64,000 nucleotides of DNA from Competibacter_A sp037045685 (lineage in GTDB: Bacteria; Pseudomonadota; Gammaproteobacteria; Competibacterales; Competibacteraceae), in contig JBAOII010000027.1 of NCBI GenBank assembly GCA_037045685.1, positions 62,001-126,000 of the forward strand, written 5' to 3'. Shown here in pieces: positions 17,978 through 27,382 of this stretch (the first letter of the stretch is position 1; the number at the start of each line of letters is the position of its first letter). Position numbers and translations under genes: made by a program. A model generated the notes under the pieces. It made no database searches and was not told the origin of the DNA. It saw only the letters and a program-made list of their open reading frames with translations.

Positions 17978-20191
17978 GTGCCCGATCCGATTTTGCGCGT
18001 CGCCGTCCCCTCGCCGCTGCACCGAACCTTCGATTACCTCCCGCCGCCGGACTGCGACCCGAGCGCGCTACAGCCGGGCGCGCGGGTGCGGGTTCCGTTC
18101 GGCCGGCGGCACGCGATCGGTTTTCTGATCGAAATCGGCGACCACACCGAACTGAATCCCGATGCGTTGCGCCCGGCGCAAACGGTTCTCGACGCCGAAC
18201 CGATATTGTCCGCCGAGCTGCTGGCGTTGCTGCACTGGGCCCGGCGCTATTATCACCATCCGCCCGGCGAGGTGTTCGCGGCCGCCGTGCCGGTCCTGTT
18301 GCGGCGGGGCGAACCGGCGTCCCGGCCGGCGGCGGCGCCCCGCTGGCGGATCGCCGCCGCCGGCCGGGACGCGCTCGCCGCCGCGACCCTGCGGCGCGCT
18401 CCCGCGCAACGGCTGCTGCTCGACCATCTGGCAGGCCATCCCGACGGTGTCACCGCCGACGCCCTGCGCGCCGTGGCGCGCGACGCCGCTTCCTCCCTGC
18501 GGGCGCTACGCGAAAAAGGTTGGGTGGAAACCATCGCGGTGGCGACGGCGATTCCGCCGGGGCCGTTTCCGGCCGGCCAACCGCCGCCCGCTCTCAACGA
18601 AGCCCAGGCGGCGGCGGTCGCGGCGGTCGCGGCGGAGATGGGCCGCTTCCAGGTTTTCCTGCTGGAAGGCATCACCGGCAGCGGCAAAACCGAGGTCTAT
18701 CTGCGCCTGATCGAAACGGTGCTGGCGCGCGGGCGCCAAGCGCTGGTGCTGGTGCCGGAAATCGGCCTGACCCCTCAATTGCTGGCCCGCTTCCGGGACC
18801 GCTTGCCGGGACCGCTGGCGGTGCTGCATTCCGGCCTGAGCGACCGGGAACGACTGAACGCCTGGTTGCTGGCGCGCGACGGCAGCGCCCGAGTGGTGGT
18901 CGGAACTCGGTCGGCGGTCTTCGCGTCATTGCGCGAGCCCGGCCTCATCATCGTGGACGAGGAACACGATCCCTCCTTCAAGCAACAGGACGGTTTTCGC
19001 TACCACGCCCGCGATCTGGCCGTGATTCGGGGCCAGCAGCTCGGCATTCCGGTGCTGCTGGGTTCAGCCACGCCGGCGCTGGAAAGCCGCCACAACGTCC
19101 GGCGCGGCCGCTATCGGCTGCTGAACCTGCCGGAACGGGTCGGCGGCGGCGGGATACCCCCCATCGAAATCCTGGACATGCGCCGCCAGCCGCTCACCGA
19201 GGGCCTGTCGCGGCCGTTGCTGGAGCGGGTTCGGGCCCATCTCGCCCGCGACGAACAGGTGTTGCTGTTCCTGAACCGGCGCGGCTTCGCTCCGGTGTTG
19301 TTCTGCCACGAATGCGGCTGGCTGAGCCAGTGCCGGCATTGCGACGCCCGCATGACTTTGCACCTGCGCCAGAAGCGGCTGATCTGCCACCATTGCGGCG
19401 ACAACCGGCCGGTGGACGCGGCCTGCCCGATTTGCGGCAGCGTGGATCTGCGCGCGCTCGGCCACGGCACCGAACGTCTCGAAACGGCGCTGCGCCACGA
19501 ATTTCCGGACGTCGGCATCACCCGCATCGACCGCGACAGCACCCGCCGGCGCGGCAGCCTGGAAGCTCTGCTCGCCGACATTCAAGCGGGCGGACGCCGC
19601 CTGCTGATCGGCACCCAGATGCTGGCCAAGGGCCACCACTTTCCCGACGTGACGCTGGCGGGCATCGTGGACGCCGACCAGGGGTTGTACGGGATCGACT
19701 TTCGCGCCAGCGAACGGATGGCACAACTGATCCTTCAGGTCGCCGGCCGGGCCGGCCGGGCCGACAAGCCCGGCACCGTCCTCATCCAGACCCACCACCC
19801 CGACCACCCGCTGTTGCGGGTCTTGGTCTCGGAAGGTTATCCGGCCTTCGCGACGGCGGCCCTGGCGGAACGGCAAGCCGCCCTGCTGCCGCCCTTCGCG
19901 CATCAGGCCTTGCTGCGGGCCGAGGCCGCCACGGCGGAACAGGCCACCGCTTTTCTGCGCGCCGCGCGGGCGCTGGCCGAACCCATCGCCGACGGCCTGG
20001 AATTGCTCGGCCCGGCGCCCGCGCCGATGGAGCGCCGGGCCGGCCGCTATCGGGCCCAGCTTTTGGCGCAAGCCGGGCAGCGCCAGGATCTCCACCGCTT
20101 CCTCGACCGGTGGGCGCCGCAACTGCGGGCGCAGTGCGATGATCGCCGCGTTCGCTGGTCGCTGGACATCGATCCGATGGATCTGTATTGA
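17978..20191 (+). CDS. priA: Primosomal replication restart helicase PriA
   Basis: PriA reloads the replisome at stalled forks. The 737-residue protein starts at GTG. It has the N-terminal 3' DNA-binding domain, a Walker A motif (EGITGSGKTEVYLRL), a DEEH box (IIVDEEHDPSFKQQDG), the two-zinc insertion (CHECGWLSQCRHC and CHHCGDNRPVDAACPICG) and helicase motif VI (QVAGRAGRADKPG). All core motifs look intact. Confidence 0.97.
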   Translation: MPDPILRVAVPSPLHRTFDYLPPPDCDPSALQPGARVRVPFGRRHAIGFLIEIGDHTELNPDALRPAQTVLDAEPILSAELLALLHWARRYYHHPPGEVFAAAVPVLLRRGEPASRPAAAPRWRIAAAGRDALAAATLRRAPAQRLLLDHLAGHPDGVTADALRAVARDAASSLRALREKGWVETIAVATAIPPGPFPAGQPPPALNEAQAAAVAAVAAEMGRFQVFLLEGITGSGKTEVYLRLIETVLARGRQALVLVPEIGLTPQLLARFRDRLPGPLAVLHSGLSDRERLNAWLLARDGSARVVVGTRSAVFASLREPGLIIVDEEHDPSFKQQDGFRYHARDLAVIRGQQLGIPVLLGSATPALESRHNVRRGRYRLLNLPERVGGGGIPPIEILDMRRQPLTEGLSRPLLERVRAHLARDEQVLLFLNRRGFAPVLFCHECGWLSQCRHCDARMTLHLRQKRLICHHCGDNRPVDAACPICGSVDLRALGHGTERLETALRHEFPDVGITRIDRDSTRRRGSLEALLADIQAGGRRLLIGTQMLAKGHHFPDVTLAGIVDADQGLYGIDFRASERMAQLILQVAGRAGRADKPGTVLIQTHHPDHPLLRVLVSEGYPAFATAALAERQAALLPPFAHQALLRAEAATAEQATAFLRAARALAEPIADGLELLGPAPAPMERRAGRYRAQLLAQAGQRQDLHRFLDRWAPQLRAQCDDRRVRWSLDIDPMDLY

Positions 20192-20540
20192 GCGCCGGCT
20201 ACCGCAGCAGACACCGACAGCCATCCGGCGCGGTCCGATCCGGCTCGACAGCCGTCACGCCATCGGGAAACCCCTTTCGGCGCGAGCCATCGACGAGAAT
20301 TTAAAACAATTGCAGTTTCCCGGTATCGCGGCACCTTTACTTGCCGACATTGGCGACTAGACTTTGTTTGCTCGTGTGTTTTTCGCACGGCCCATCAACC
20401 GCTAGAGGAAATGACCGGAGCCGGTCGTCCCGGGCGATTGCCCGAGAAATCCGACTCGCCGGCGGCACCGGCCGCCGAACCGCGAGTCCGGGCCGGTTCG
20501 CGCTCATGGCACCATCCACCCTTGTTCCTGGGAAACAACG
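20192..20540. other. Intergenic region before yjcH-actP
   Basis: I see no gene here. The region between 20290 and 20400 is the most AT-rich part and probably holds the promoter of the acetate permease unit, but no clear -35/-10 pair stands out. Confidence 0.4.
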
Positions 20541-20849
20541 ATGCAACAAGACTTAGTCCACAAGGTAAAAAGCAATCCCAAATACCACGAGCTGGTCTCG
20601 AAACGATCCAGTTTCGGTTGGTTCATGGCGATTTTGATGCTGGTCATCTACTACGGCTTCATCCTGATCATCGCCTATGCCCCCTCGTTCCTGGCCCGGC
20701 CGATCGGAGCGGGCTGGACCATGACCATCGGCATACCCATCGGCGTCGGCGTGATCTTGGCGGCCTTCGCCTTGACGGGCATCTTCATCCAGCGCGCCAA
20801 CACCGTGTTCGACGATCTCAGCAACCAGATCAAGGAGGAAGTCCTATGA
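20541..20849 (+). CDS. yjcH: DUF485 membrane protein (YjcH)
   Basis: The 102-residue protein has two transmembrane helices (FMAILMLVIYYGFILIIAY and TIGIPIGVGVILAAFALTG) and a basic N-terminus (VKSNPKYHELVSKRSSFGW), the DUF485 pattern. Members are encoded immediately before actP. Its stop overlaps the actP start (ATGA), implying translational coupling. Confidence 0.93.
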   Translation: MQQDLVHKVKSNPKYHELVSKRSSFGWFMAILMLVIYYGFILIIAYAPSFLARPIGAGWTMTIGIPIGVGVILAAFALTGIFIQRANTVFDDLSNQIKEEVL

Positions 20850-22522
20850 GATTGCTTCCCGTCACTCTCGCCACGCCCCTGTTGCTGCTGGCGAGCAGCG
20901 CCTTCGCCCAGCAGGCGGCCGCGCCCGCCGTGCAGAAAACGCTCAACGTCCCGGCCATCGTCATGTTTCTGCTTTTCGTGGCCATCACTTTGGGCATCAC
21001 CTACTGGGCCGCGCAGCGCACCAAGACCGCCAAGGACTTCTACGCGGCGGGCGGCAGTCTCACCGGCCTGCAAAACGGCTTCGCCATCGCCGGCGACTAC
21101 ATGTCGGCGGCCTCTTTTCTCGGTATCGCCGGCCTGGTGTACACCGCCGGTTTCGACGGCCTGATCTACTCGGTCGGCTGGCTGGTCGGCTGGCCGCTGA
21201 TCATGTTCATGATCGCCGAACAGCTCAAGAACCTGGGCAAGTTCACCTTCGCCGACGTGGTGACCTACCGCTTGCAGCGGGTGCCGATGCGCACCTTGGC
21301 GGCCACCGGCACCATGGTGGTGGTGATCCTGTACCTGATCGGGCAGATGGTGGGCGCCGGCAAGCTGATCCAGACCCTGTTCGGCCTGGAATACACCTAT
21401 GCCGTCGTTATCATCGGCGCGCTGATGATCACTTACGTGATGTTCGGCGGCATGATCGCCACTTCCTGGGTGCAGATCATCAAGGCCTGCCTGTTGCTCG
21501 GCGGCGCGACCCTGATCGCCCTCCTGTGCTTGTCGAAGTTCGGTTTCAGCCCCGAGGAAATGTTCAAGCAGGCCACCATCGTCCGCGGTTCGGCGGACGC
21601 GCCCAACCTGAAGATCATGGGGCCGGGCACCTTGGTGACCAGTCCGATCGACGCCATCTCGCTGGGCATGGCGCTGATGTTCGGCACCGCCGGCCTGCCG
21701 CACATCCTGATGCGCTTCTTCACCGTTCCCGACGCCAAGCAGGCCCGGCGCTCGGTGTTTTACGCCACCGGATTCATCGGCTATTTCTACATCCTGACTT
21801 TCATCATCGGCTTCAGCGCCATCGTCTTCATCACCAAGAATCCCGACTACCTGGATGCGAAGGGCCTGATCCTGAACGGCAGCAACATGGCGGCCATTCA
21901 TACCTCGGGCTTCGTGGGCGGCCCCTACATGCTGGGCTTCATCTCCGCCGTCGCCTTCGCCACCATTCTGGCGGTGGTGTCGGGCCTGACGCTGGCCGGC
22001 GCCTCGGCCATCTCCCACGACCTGTACGCCAACGTCTTCGCCCACGGCCGGGCCAACGAGCAGCAGGAAGTGTTCGTGTCCAAGATGTCCACGGTCGGCC
22101 TAGGCATCGTGGCCGTGCTGCTGGGCATCGTCTTCGAAAAGCAGAATATCGCCTTCCTGGTCGGCCTGACCTTCGCGGTGGCGGCCAGCACCAACTTCCC
22201 GATCCTGTTCATGTCGATCTTCTGGTCGAAGCTGACCACCCGCGGCGCGGTGATCGGCGGCGCCATCGGCCTGTTCACGGCGGTGGCCCTGGTCATCCTC
22301 GGCCCCACCGTCTGGGAAGAGATCCTGGGCTATCCCAAGGGATCGTCGCCGTACCCGTCCAAGTATCCGGCCATCATCTCGGTGACGGCGGCGTTCCTCG
22401 GCATCTGGATCTTCTCGCTCCTGGACAGCAGCGATCAGGCCAAGCAGGAACATGCGGCGTATGAGGCTCAGGATGTCCGCTGCCAGACCGGCATCGGCGC
22501 CGAGGGCGCGTCCGGCCATTGA
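20846..22522 (+). CDS. actP: Cation/acetate symporter ActP
   Basis: ActP is a sodium:solute symporter family permease that takes up acetate and similar short carboxylates. The 558-residue protein has a signal-like first helix (LLLLASSAFAQ) followed by about 13 transmembrane helices, with family motifs AGDYMSAASFLGIAGLVY and MFGTAGLPHILMRFFTVPD. AGGAGG precedes the ATG at 20846. The open frame upstream of that ATG is out of register with yjcH and was rejected. Confidence 0.95.
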   Translation: MRLLPVTLATPLLLLASSAFAQQAAAPAVQKTLNVPAIVMFLLFVAITLGITYWAAQRTKTAKDFYAAGGSLTGLQNGFAIAGDYMSAASFLGIAGLVYTAGFDGLIYSVGWLVGWPLIMFMIAEQLKNLGKFTFADVVTYRLQRVPMRTLAATGTMVVVILYLIGQMVGAGKLIQTLFGLEYTYAVVIIGALMITYVMFGGMIATSWVQIIKACLLLGGATLIALLCLSKFGFSPEEMFKQATIVRGSADAPNLKIMGPGTLVTSPIDAISLGMALMFGTAGLPHILMRFFTVPDAKQARRSVFYATGFIGYFYILTFIIGFSAIVFITKNPDYLDAKGLILNGSNMAAIHTSGFVGGPYMLGFISAVAFATILAVVSGLTLAGASAISHDLYANVFAHGRANEQQEVFVSKMSTVGLGIVAVLLGIVFEKQNIAFLVGLTFAVAASTNFPILFMSIFWSKLTTRGAVIGGAIGLFTAVALVILGPTVWEEILGYPKGSSPYPSKYPAIISVTAAFLGIWIFSLLDSSDQAKQEHAAYEAQDVRCQTGIGAEGASGH

Positions 22523-22587
22523 CCCTGCTCGTCCCGGCGGACGGATTGCCATGTCAAGCCTCTCGCCGGGCCTGAATCTGCTAGGAT

Positions 22588-22624
22588 AAAACCCCCTCCG
22601 GCCTCCGTCGCGAGGGGGTTTTCT
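22588..22624 (+). terminator. Rho-independent terminator after actP
   Basis: Arms AAAACCCCCTC (22588-22598) and GAGGGGGTTTT (22612-22622) form an 11-base-pair stem with a T-run. It ends about 27 bases before the next gene's start. Confidence 0.9.
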
Positions 22625-22649
22625 TTTGACGCAACCAGACGGAGCCGCC

Positions 22650-24548
22650 GTGGCCACCCCCGACTACCTGGACCAAAAGACCTTCCTCGCGCACCTGTCT
22701 CCGTTCAGCCAATTGCCGGAACCGGAACTGGAGCGGCTCGCCCAGGACATGACGGTCGGCCACTACCGCGCCGGCGAGGTGTTGCTCAAAGCCGGCGAGC
22801 GGCCAGCCTGTCTTTTTATCGTCATCGACGGCTCGATCTGGGAAATCGATGGCGAGGTGCCCGCCTCCCTCGACCCGTCCGCGAGCCAGCCCGAGGCGGC
22901 TGGAGCCGGCGAGCGACCGCTGATGTGCGTGACGTCGTTTTACGCGGCCGAAGACGCTTTCGACACTCGGGCGATGCTGGAAGGCGCCAGCAAGCGCAGC
23001 TTCGTCGTCGCCGAACCGGCCCGCTGTTTTCGCCTGTCCCGGGAAGCCTTCCTGCAAACCGTCCGCGGCAATCCGGGGTTCGCCCATTACTACGACCTCA
23101 AAATCTCGCAGCGGCTGGCGGCGCGGCCCGACCCCGAAAACATGCAGGAATTCTCCGCGTTCACCGTCACCAAGATCCGGGACATCTACATCCATCGGCC
23201 GACCTACGTCGCCGCCGACGCCACCATTCACGAAACCGCCGTGGCGATGAAGGCGCACAAAACCAACTCGGTCCTGGTCCGCCACGGCGACAATACCGGC
23301 ATCGTGACCGCCACCGATCTGCGGGAGGCCGCCATCATCGAGCGGCGCTCGCTGGACGCGCCGGTCGGCACCCTGGCGACTTACGACCTGATCGGCATGG
23401 AGCCGGACGACTTTCTGTTCAACGCTTTGCTGCGGATGACCCACCACAACGTCAACCGGCTGGTCATCCGGGAAGGCGCGACCATTCACGGCATCCTCGA
23501 ACAGATCGATCTGCTCAGCCATCTCTCCAACCACTCGCATCTGATCGCCCTGCAAATGGAGCGCGCGCATTCCAGGGACGAGCTGAAATGGGCCAGCCGC
23601 GACCTGATCAACGTGATCCGCGACTTGCACGCCAAGGGCATCAAGATCCGCTACATCATGCAGCTGGTCTCCGAACTCAACAAAAAGATGCTGCGAAAGT
23701 TGTTCGAGTTGCTGGCGCCGCCGGAACTGCTGGACAATTCCTGCCTGCTGGTGCTGGGCAGCGAGGGGCGCGAGGAGCAGGTCCTCAAGACCGACCAGGA
23801 CAACGCCCTGATCCTGCGCGACGATTTTTCCCACCCCGACCTGGAACGCATCACGGCCGAGTTCACCGCGAGCCTGCTGGAATTCGGCTATCCGCCCTGC
23901 CCCGGCAACATCATGGTGTCGAACCCGTACTGGACCAAATCGGTGGCGGCGTTCAAGGAGGAGCTGTTTCAGTGGATCGTCCATCCCACCAACGACTCCT
24001 TTTTGCAGTTCGCCATCTTTTGCGACGCCAGGGCGGTGGCCGGAGACGAAAATCTGCTCCGGCACGTCAAGGATCGCATGTATCGCCTGCTCGGCGATCA
24101 CCGCTCTTTCTACAGCCAGTTCGCCAAAACCACGGTGGCGTTCGGCACGCCGCTGGGTTTTTTCACCAATTTTGTGCTTGAGAAAAATCGCGATGAATTG
24201 GATATTAAGAAGGGCGGTATCTTCCCCATCGTCCACGGCGTGCGCAGCCTGGCCCTGGAGTATCGTCTGCCGCAAACCAACACCGTCGATCGCATCACCG
24301 CGCTGAGCCAGCGCAACTTGTTCCAGCCGTCCTTCGGGACCGAGTTGATCGAGGCGTTCGCGTTCATGTCCGCTCTGCGAGCCCAGGCCGGCCTGCGGAA
24401 AATCGAGCGGGAACTGCCCCAAGACAACTACATGAATCCCAAGGAACTCAACAAGCTGGAACGGGAGTTGCTTCGCGATTCGCTCAAGATCGTCAACGAA
24501 TTCAAAAAATTTATCACCTACCACTTCAAACTCGGAATGATCGGTTGA
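22650..24548 (+). CDS. Cyclic-nucleotide-binding / CBS / nucleotidyltransferase-like (DUF294) protein
   Basis: The 632-residue protein has a cNMP-binding domain (about residues 20-155), two CBS domains (about 175-295; IRDIYIHRPTYVAADATI), a DUF294 nucleotidyltransferase-like domain (CLLVLGSEGREEQVLKTDQDNA, with the G-S and D-x-D pattern) and a DUF294 C-terminal domain. Such proteins are often encoded with acetate permeases and are thought to act as regulators, in a GlnD-like fashion. The GTG at 22650 has GGAG 5 bases upstream; a TTG at 22626 lies in the terminator tail and was rejected. The terminator suggests it has its own promoter or relies on read-through. Confidence 0.88.
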   Translation: MATPDYLDQKTFLAHLSPFSQLPEPELERLAQDMTVGHYRAGEVLLKAGERPACLFIVIDGSIWEIDGEVPASLDPSASQPEAAGAGERPLMCVTSFYAAEDAFDTRAMLEGASKRSFVVAEPARCFRLSREAFLQTVRGNPGFAHYYDLKISQRLAARPDPENMQEFSAFTVTKIRDIYIHRPTYVAADATIHETAVAMKAHKTNSVLVRHGDNTGIVTATDLREAAIIERRSLDAPVGTLATYDLIGMEPDDFLFNALLRMTHHNVNRLVIREGATIHGILEQIDLLSHLSNHSHLIALQMERAHSRDELKWASRDLINVIRDLHAKGIKIRYIMQLVSELNKKMLRKLFELLAPPELLDNSCLLVLGSEGREEQVLKTDQDNALILRDDFSHPDLERITAEFTASLLEFGYPPCPGNIMVSNPYWTKSVAAFKEELFQWIVHPTNDSFLQFAIFCDARAVAGDENLLRHVKDRMYRLLGDHRSFYSQFAKTTVAFGTPLGFFTNFVLEKNRDELDIKKGGIFPIVHGVRSLALEYRLPQTNTVDRITALSQRNLFQPSFGTELIEAFAFMSALRAQAGLRKIERELPQDNYMNPKELNKLERELLRDSLKIVNEFKKFITYHFKLGMIG

Positions 24549-24576
24549 TCGGAAGATCCATCGCGAAGGCTTTCCC

Positions 24577-26361
24577 TTGAAAACGCATCTGCAAGCTCTC
24601 ATCACCCAGGCCCTCGAATCCCTGCTCCGGGATGGGCTGCCGTCGGACGCCCTGCCGGCGGAGGTTCCGCTGGAGCGCGCCCGCGACCGGACCCACGGCG
24701 ATTACGCCAGCGCCATCGCGCTGGCCCTGGCGAAAACCGCTCGCCGCAAGCCCCGCGAGTTGGCCGAACAGCTCGTCGCCGCCCTCCCCAGATCCGATCA
24801 CATCGCCAAGGTGGAGATCGCCGGCCCCGGTTTCATCAACTTTTTCCTGGCGCCGGCCGCCTATCGCGCCGTGGTCCAGGAGATTCTCGATCGCGGCGAT
24901 GCCTTCGGCCGCAGCCAGCTCGGCGGCGGCCGGCGCGTGCAGGTGGAATTCGTGTCCGCCAATCCGACCGGCCCCCTGCACGTCGGCCACGGTCGCGGCG
25001 CCGCCTTCGGCGCCACCGTCGCCAACCTGCTGGACGCCATCGGCTACCAAGTGCATCGGGAATATTACGTCAACGATGCCGGGCGGCAGATGAACATCCT
25101 CGCCGTCAGCGTTTGGCTGCGCTATCTCGAACACTGCGGCGAACGGGTCCAGTTTCCCAGCAACGGCTATCGGGGCGATTACGTGCGCGACATCGCCGCC
25201 CGGATTTACGCCGAGCACGGGGGCGCCTACGTGCTGCCGGCGGCGCGGGTGTTTCAAAATCTCCCCCAAGATGAAGTCCATGACGAGACCGGCAAGCTCG
25301 TGGTTCGCGGCGACAAGGAAGCCCACATCGACGGTTTGGTCGTGCGCGCGCAAACGCTCCTGGGCAACCGCCGCTATCGCTTCATCTTCGACCTGGGCCT
25401 GAAGACCATCCTCGGCGACATCCGCGACGATCTGCGGGAGTTTGGCGTGGTGTACGAGACGTGGTACTCGGAGCGGACTCTAGAGGAAAGCGGCGCGGTC
25501 GATAAGGCCATCGACCGGCTGCGGGAGGCCGGCTACCTCCACGAGCAAGACGGCGCGCTCTGGTTTCGCTCCAGCGCTTTCGGCGACGAAAAAGACCGGG
25601 TGGTGCGGCGCGAAAACGGCCAAACCACTTACTTCGCCTCGGATATCGCCTACCATCTGGAAAAATTCGAGCGCGGCTTCGACCGGGTGATCGACGTCTG
25701 GGGGGCCGACCATCACGGCTACGTCCCGCGCGTCAGGGCCGCCCTGCAAGCGATGGGCGAGAACCCCGACAAGCTGGATGTCTTGCTGGTGCAGTTCGCC
25801 ATCCTGTATCGGGCCGGCGAGCGAGCGCAAATGTCCACCCGCTCCGGCGAGTTCGTCACCTTGCGCGAGCTGCGCCGGGAGGTCGGCAACGACGCCGCCC
25901 GCTTCTTTTACGTGATGCGCAAGAGCGAACAGCATCTGGATTTCGATCTCGATCTGGCCAAATCGCAATCCAAGGACAACCCCGTCTACTATATCCAGTA
26001 CGCGCACGCCCGCGTTTGCAGCGTGCTCAGGCAACTGCGAGAAAAAGGCCTGCCCCGCCACGAGGCGAGCCTGGGCGATCGCTTGGCTCTGCTGGTCGAA
26101 CCCCACGAGGAGCTGTTGCTGGTGGCGCTGTCCCGTTACCCGGAAGTGGTGGAAGCGGCCGCCCTCCAGCACGAGCCGCACCAGTTGGCGCATTATCTGC
26201 GCGAGCTGGCCAACGCCTTTCACGCTTACTACAACGAGCACCGGGTTCTGGTGCCGGACGATGCGCTCCGCGACGCCCGGCTCGATCTGAGTTTGGCGAC
26301 CCGGCAAGTCATCAGGAACGGTCTTACCTTATTGGGCGTTTCGGCTCCGGAGGTCATGTGA
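24577..26361 (+). CDS. argS: Arginyl-tRNA synthetase
   Basis: A class I synthetase of 594 residues. The HIGH motif reads LHVGHGRGA after EFVSANPTGP, and the N-terminal Add-1 domain and C-terminal DALR anticodon domain are present (NAFHAYYNEHRVL). MSTRSGEFVTL occupies the KMSKS-like position. The start is TTG at 24577, giving the family N-terminus KTHLQALITQALESLL. The stop overlaps the start of the next gene. Confidence 0.96.
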   Translation: MKTHLQALITQALESLLRDGLPSDALPAEVPLERARDRTHGDYASAIALALAKTARRKPRELAEQLVAALPRSDHIAKVEIAGPGFINFFLAPAAYRAVVQEILDRGDAFGRSQLGGGRRVQVEFVSANPTGPLHVGHGRGAAFGATVANLLDAIGYQVHREYYVNDAGRQMNILAVSVWLRYLEHCGERVQFPSNGYRGDYVRDIAARIYAEHGGAYVLPAARVFQNLPQDEVHDETGKLVVRGDKEAHIDGLVVRAQTLLGNRRYRFIFDLGLKTILGDIRDDLREFGVVYETWYSERTLEESGAVDKAIDRLREAGYLHEQDGALWFRSSAFGDEKDRVVRRENGQTTYFASDIAYHLEKFERGFDRVIDVWGADHHGYVPRVRAALQAMGENPDKLDVLLVQFAILYRAGERAQMSTRSGEFVTLRELRREVGNDAARFFYVMRKSEQHLDFDLDLAKSQSKDNPVYYIQYAHARVCSVLRQLREKGLPRHEASLGDRLALLVEPHEELLLVALSRYPEVVEAAALQHEPHQLAHYLRELANAFHAYYNEHRVLVPDDALRDARLDLSLATRQVIRNGLTLLGVSAPEVM

Positions 26362-27221
26362 GCATCCGACGCGACTACAAACCCGCCTCGACTTGGCAGC
26401 GCCGCCGCCAAGCCGTGCGCCGGCATGGCCTTCTGGTGATCACCCTGGTTCTGATCGGCCTGTTCGGCGGCTTGTTGGCCTATATCAACAAGAAGGGCGG
26501 CCAGGAGCCGGCGGCGACCGCCACCGCCACGACCACGGTGCCCGCTCGCCCCTCCGGCGCTCCCGCCGCGCCGGCGACGCCGAAGCCTTCGGCCGAAATC
26601 GTGCCGGCCCCCGTCAAGCCCAAGTACGATTTTTATACTGAACTGCCCAAGCGGCAGATCGACATCCGGCGGGAAGAGCCCAGACCGCATAGCGTCCCCG
26701 CGCAACCGCCGGCCCGTCCGCAACCCGCCGCCGACCCCCTGCGCAAGCCGGCCGCTCCCAAAAAGAACCCGTCTGCACCGGCCGTCGCCACCTCCACCCC
26801 CGCCGGGGCCAAGCCGGCCGCCCCCAAAAAGAACCCGTCTGCACCGGCCGTCGCCACCTCCACCCCCGCCGGGGCCAAGCCGGCCGCTCCCAAAAAGAAC
26901 CCGTCTGCACCGGCCATCGCCACCTCCACCCCCGCCGGGTCCAAGCCGGCCGCTCCCAAAAAGAACCCGTCTGCACCGGCCGTCGCCACTTCCACCCCCG
27001 CCGGGTCCAAGCCGGCCGCTCCGATACGTAATCTGACGCGACCGGCCGTGACCACCGCTAGCGGTTCCAAGCCGTCGAACCCCTCGCACAACGCCACCAC
27101 CCCAACTGTCACCGCCAACGGTTCGAAGCCGGTCAAATCCTCGGGACCCGCTTCCCTCTCTCGACCGACTCAACCGCCGCAGTCATCCACCAATTCGGCG
27201 ATTGTGGTGAAAACCGAATAA
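26358..27221 (+). CDS. FtsN-position single-pass membrane protein with Pro/Ala repeats, no SPOR domain
   Basis: The 287-residue protein starts at GTG 26358, overlapping the argS stop. It has a short basic cytoplasmic tail (RRDYKPASTWQRRRQAVRRHG), one transmembrane helix (LLVITLVLIGLFGGLLAYI) and a periplasmic part with YDFYTELPKRQIDI, a motif typical of FtsN-like proteins after argS. FtsN homologues end in a SPOR domain that binds denuded peptidoglycan, but here the rest is low-complexity Pro/Ala/Ser/Lys sequence with four 22-residue repeats and no SPOR fold. It may be a truncated or diverged division protein. The frame runs cleanly to the stop, so no frameshift is obvious. Confidence 0.8.
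   Translation: MSIRRDYKPASTWQRRRQAVRRHGLLVITLVLIGLFGGLLAYINKKGGQEPAATATATTTVPARPSGAPAAPATPKPSAEIVPAPVKPKYDFYTELPKRQIDIRREEPRPHSVPAQPPARPQPAADPLRKPAAPKKNPSAPAVATSTPAGAKPAAPKKNPSAPAVATSTPAGAKPAAPKKNPSAPAIATSTPAGSKPAAPKKNPSAPAVATSTPAGSKPAAPIRNLTRPAVTTASGSKPSNPSHNATTPTVTANGSKPVKSSGPASLSRPTQPPQSSTNSAIVVKTE
26745..27008 (+). repeat. Four tandem 66-base coding repeats
   Basis: Four nearly identical 66-base units start at 26745, 26811, 26877 and 26943, with a decayed fifth at 27009. Each encodes a 22-residue unit beginning KPAAPKKNPSAPAVATSTPA. The units differ by only a few bases, which points to recent expansion. Confidence 0.95.
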
Positions 27222-27382
27222 CCGTTTCGGCGTATGGGGAGGACTCCGTTTCTCTCGCGTCCGGGTCACGGCTGATCCCGCTTCGAGCATCAAGACCCCA
27301 GCAGATTCACCGGATCAATTTGGGGCTTTCATGGTAATGTGACGGATGGATTGCTCACGATTGTGCGATTAAGGGTATTGCC

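Noticed and set aside
20411..20845. N-terminal extension of actP
   Set aside because: Overlaps yjcH out of frame; the signal-like helix starts at 20846 after AGGAGG.
26016..26357. N-terminal extension of the FtsN-like protein
   Set aside because: Shadow of argS; the family-like start is the GTG at 26358.
26745..27008. Four 66-base direct repeats as a CRISPR array
   Set aside because: No spacers; the units are contiguous and in frame in a coding region.
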